NCBI GenBank assembly: GCA_938009275.1
Contig: CALLHY010000028.1
Location: forward strand, 1 to 24,449
Direction: 5' to 3'
Source: an uncultured bacterium
GTDB lineage: Bacteria > Cloacimonadota > Cloacimonadia > Cloacimonadales > Cloacimonadaceae
DNA: 24,449 bases
Below the pieces are notes generated by a model. It made no database searches and was not told the DNA's origin. It saw nothing but the letters and a program-made list of their open reading frames with translations. Of this stretch, positions 21,963 to 24,449 are shown piece after piece (positions within the stretch are counted from its first letter, which is position 1; every line of letters starts with the position of its first letter). Both the position numbers and the translations under genes were made by a program.

Positions 21963-23357
21963 ATGGAATACAAGCACACTATTGGCGGTGAAGCCTCTTA
22001 CACAGGCATAGGGCTTCATTCTGGAGAAATAAGCACCATTCGCTTCAAACCTGCCGGACCGGATGAGGGCATTGTTTTTATCCGCGTGGATTTGCCCGAC
22101 CGACCTGAGATACCTGCAGATATCGACCACGTGGTGGATATATCCCGTGGAACCACTATTGGAGTTGGCAATGCCACGGTTGGCACCATAGAACACGTAC
22201 TCTCTGCCATCAAAGGCTTGCGCATAGATAATGTCCGCATCGAAATTGACGGACCCGAAGCACCTGTTGCCGATGGCTCTCCCATTGTTTTCCTGAACCT
22301 GTTGCGGGAATGCGGCTCAGTGCAGCAGGATAGCGAGCGAATCTTCTTCGAGTTAGATGCTCCCATCAGTTTCTCCGCTCCCGAAGACAACGTAGATATC
22401 GTGATAGTCCCCTCCAATGAACTAAAGATCACCTTTATGATAGACTACAAACACCCCTATCTGGGCACTCAATATACCTGGCTTCCCAGCTTGAATTTCT
22501 ACGAAAAAGAATTTGCAGGGGCACGCACCTTCTGTTTTATTAACGAGATACTATACCTTAAAGAGAAAGGGCTGATAAAAGGCGGTTCCCTGGAAAACGC
22601 CCTGGTGATTGCCGAGCCTAACATCAGTGAAGCTGAATTGCAGCATCTTCAGGACGTGTTTGGCTATCATAAACCTGTTACAGTTTCCGATGAAGGCATT
22701 CTGAACAGCCACCCGCTGCGTTATCACAACGAATTTGTGCGGCACAAAGTTGCCGACCTCCTAGGTGACATCGCCCTGCTGGGAATACCCATCAAGGGAC
22801 ACATCCTTGCCGCACGCAGTGGACACAAGACCAATGTGGCTTTGGTGAAAAAGCTACGCCAAATTCAGAAAAAAAACGAGCTTAAGAAGATATACCAGAA
22901 AGGGAAAAGCGACGATGTGGTGTTCGATATCAACGCCATTATGCGCATTATTCCCCACCGTTATCCCTTCTTATTAGTAGATAAGATTACCGAATTTGTC
23001 CCCGGTGAATCGCTGGTTGGCATAAAGAATGTAACCATCAACGAACCCTTCTTCCAGGGGCATTTCCCAGGCCACCCCATTATGCCGGGAGTGCTGATCA
23101 TCGAAGGCATGGCTCAAGCCGGTGGCATCATGCTGCTGAATCAGTTGGATAACCCTCAGGATTACGTAGCATACTTCGCTTCGATAGACAATGTAAAATT
23201 CCGCAAGCCTGTTCTACCAGGCGACACACTGCGTTACGAATTGAAAGTTATATCATTAAAACGCTCTATGGCCAAAATGCATGGAGACACTTATGTTAAT
23301 GGCGAAAAGGTTGCTGAGGGCGACTTCCTGGCCATGATTATGGAGAAAGAAAAATGA
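21963..23357 (+). CDS. lpxC-fabZ: LpxC-FabZ fusion (deacetylase/dehydratase)
   Basis: A 464-residue fusion. The first part, to about residue 305, is LpxC, the zinc deacetylase that commits UDP-3-O-acyl-GlcNAc to lipid A. Zinc ligands: H78 (TIEHVLSA), H261 and D265 (HKVADLLGD). The catalytic H288 (RSGH) is 27 residues after H261, as in the family. After a short charged linker comes FabZ, hydroxyacyl-ACP dehydratase, with IPHRYPFLLVD, H367 in QGHFPGHP and E381 in IIEGMAQ. Both active sites are intact, so it should be bifunctional. The fusion is known in the Bacteroidetes/Chlorobi group and relatives. It is preceded by AGGAG and overlaps lpxA by 4 nt. Confidence 0.97.
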   Translation: MEYKHTIGGEASYTGIGLHSGEISTIRFKPAGPDEGIVFIRVDLPDRPEIPADIDHVVDISRGTTIGVGNATVGTIEHVLSAIKGLRIDNVRIEIDGPEAPVADGSPIVFLNLLRECGSVQQDSERIFFELDAPISFSAPEDNVDIVIVPSNELKITFMIDYKHPYLGTQYTWLPSLNFYEKEFAGARTFCFINEILYLKEKGLIKGGSLENALVIAEPNISEAELQHLQDVFGYHKPVTVSDEGILNSHPLRYHNEFVRHKVADLLGDIALLGIPIKGHILAARSGHKTNVALVKKLRQIQKKNELKKIYQKGKSDDVVFDINAIMRIIPHRYPFLLVDKITEFVPGESLVGIKNVTINEPFFQGHFPGHPIMPGVLIIEGMAQAGGIMLLNQLDNPQDYVAYFASIDNVKFRKPVLPGDTLRYELKVISLKRSMAKMHGDTYVNGEKVAEGDFLAMIMEKEK

Positions 23358-24127
23358 GTTCTATCCACCCGACCGCTGTAATTCAACCTGGTGCCGTAAT
23401 AGGCGAAAATTGCACAATTGGGCCATATTGCCACATCGGTGCAAATGTAGTGCTTGGCGCTAACAACACCATAGCCCAAAACGTGATTATTGAAGGCTAT
23501 ACCACCATTGGCGAAGGCAATAAGATTTCTGCCTATGCCATTATTGGAACCGATCCCCAAGACCTGAAATTCAAAGGCGAAGCCACTCGTCTGCGCATTG
23601 GTAACAATAACACCATCCGCGAATTTGTAACCATTAACCGTAGCAACATGATGGAAGAAGATACCGTGGTGGGAAACAACAATCTGCTTATGGAATACGT
23701 CCACGTGGCTCATAATTGCCAGATTGGCAGCTTCTGCGTGATAGCCAACGTTGTCCAATTTGCCGGACACGTTCATGTACATGATTATGCCACCGTTGGC
23801 GGAGTAACCGCGGTACATCAGTTTGTGCATATCGGAACTCATGCCTTCGTGGGCGGTGCCTCAGCAGTTAAAAAGGACATCATGCCTTTCACCCGCGGTC
23901 AGGGTAATCCCTACAAAACCGTGGGACTGAATAGCGTTGGTTTAATGCGCAAAGGCTTTTCCAATGAGACTATTGCCGGCATAAAGGAGATTTATAACCT
24001 CTTTTACCGCAGCAAGCTGAATACCTCTCAAGCCCTTGCCAAAGCCATGGAAATGCAGGGTTTAAGCCCCGAACAGCTAAAGGTGATAGACTTTGTTAAG
24101 AATGCCGATCGTGGCATTTCTACCTGA
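23354..24127 (+). CDS. lpxA: UDP-GlcNAc O-acyltransferase LpxA
   Basis: First enzyme of lipid A synthesis: acylates UDP-GlcNAc at O3 from hydroxyacyl-ACP. It has 257 residues. IHPTAVIQPGAVIGENCTIG begins the left-handed beta-helix of hexapeptides. The catalytic base is H120 in HVAHNCQIG. The C-terminal helical part is intact ('VGLNSVGLMRKGFS'). ATG overlaps the fabZ stop as ATGA. Its product passes to the LpxC half encoded just before it. Confidence 0.97.
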   Translation: MSSIHPTAVIQPGAVIGENCTIGPYCHIGANVVLGANNTIAQNVIIEGYTTIGEGNKISAYAIIGTDPQDLKFKGEATRLRIGNNNTIREFVTINRSNMMEEDTVVGNNNLLMEYVHVAHNCQIGSFCVIANVVQFAGHVHVHDYATVGGVTAVHQFVHIGTHAFVGGASAVKKDIMPFTRGQGNPYKTVGLNSVGLMRKGFSNETIAGIKEIYNLFYRSKLNTSQALAKAMEMQGLSPEQLKVIDFVKNADRGIST

Positions 24128-24150
24128 AGCAACACGATGGAATGTAAGAC

Positions 24151-24417
24151 GTGAATCTGCATACTTATATCATACTATGTCTGTTGTTACTGCTTAGCAT
24201 TGCCCTAAGTGCTGTGACCACAGTGCCGAGTGTTGATCTTCAGCGCTATTTAGGCCGATGGTATCAGTTTGCCTATTTCCCGAATAACTTCCAGCCCAAA
24301 GATTGCGGATTAACCACTGCCGATTACTCTCTGGACAAAAAGGGTAAGATAATTGTTAACAACACCTGTTACCAGGACAAGGCTGGCAATATTATTACTA
24401 ATCTTTCCTACACGTAA
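24151..24417 (+). pseudogene. Short lipocalin (Blc-like), probably truncated
   Basis: The GTG at 24151 opens an 88-residue frame with a signal peptide (about 1-22) and the lipocalin first motif YLGRWYQFAYFP (G35-R-W37). A second strand 'ADYSLDKKGKIIVNNTCY' matches bacterial lipocalins of the Blc type, which bind lipids at the outer membrane. The frame then stops at TAA 24415-24417. Full-length members have about 160-180 residues, so most of the barrel is missing. No other frame continues the domain in the 32 bases left in the window. It is either a truncated pseudogene or a gene broken by a frameshift whose rest lies outside the window. No strong ribosome site is visible (GGA at 24139-24141). 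Confidence 0.6.
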
Positions 24418-24449
24418 ATGCTTGAAAAATGGTGCATCGTTTTGATAGA

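Noticed and set aside
23291..23842. Open frame of 183 codons on the minus strand across the lpxC-fabZ/lpxA junction
   Set aside because: The forward genes are certain and carry active-site motifs; the reverse frame follows from the hexapeptide repeats of lpxA.

Overview
The window looks like a chromosomal stretch from a Gram-negative anaerobe of the FCB type. My best guess is a relative of Candidatus Cloacimonadota, inferred from gene content and not proven. The lipid A genes lpxD, lpxC-fabZ (fused), lpxA and an OmpH/Skp chaperone show an LPS-bearing outer membrane. RfaE1 and RfaE2 as separate proteins indicate ADP-heptose synthesis. LpxC-FabZ fusions are typical of the Bacteroidetes/Chlorobi/Fibrobacteres neighbourhood. 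PurF has the cysteine set of the [4Fe-4S] type. No rRNA, tRNA, CRISPR array or intact insertion sequence was seen. All supported genes lie on the + strand.

Layout. 1-790: mostly non-coding, with several small palindromes and the remnant of a secreted protein gene. 791-1168: a small four-helix-bundle (S23-like) gene. It is flanked by two 30-nt arms that can pair as a long RNA duplex when read on the sense strand. 1296-16426: a very compact run of 18 genes (der, plsY, purF, rfaE1, rfaE2, an RseC-like gene, folB, folK, a short glmU, HIT, a LytR_C protein, rsfS, argS, rimI, nadB, tmk, an S41 protease and a response regulator). Most neighbours overlap by 1, 4, 8 or up to 20 nt, which suggests translational coupling. 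16427-17442: a gene-free kilobase with two copies of a hairpin-bearing repeat and several inverted repeats. 17443-20236: gcvPA and gcvPB, the two subunits of glycine decarboxylase. 20261-24127: skp/ompH, lpxD, lpxC-fabZ and lpxA, the early lipid A pathway with an outer-membrane chaperone. 24151-24417: a lipocalin gene that stops early.

How the genes fit together. The main run mixes housekeeping enzymes: ribosome assembly and silencing (Der, RsfS, RimI), phospholipid (PlsY), purine, folate, NAD and dTMP synthesis, and cell-envelope precursors (RfaE1/E2, UDP-GlcNAc). The last block uses UDP-GlcNAc and acyl-ACP for lipid A.

Points worth most attention: the sense-strand-specific duplex around the four-helix-bundle gene; a GlmU-like protein without its acetyltransferase half; an ArgRS whose HIGH signature reads N-I-V-S; the repeat pair upstream of gcvPA; and a response regulator ending in a probable metal-binding Cys/His domain.
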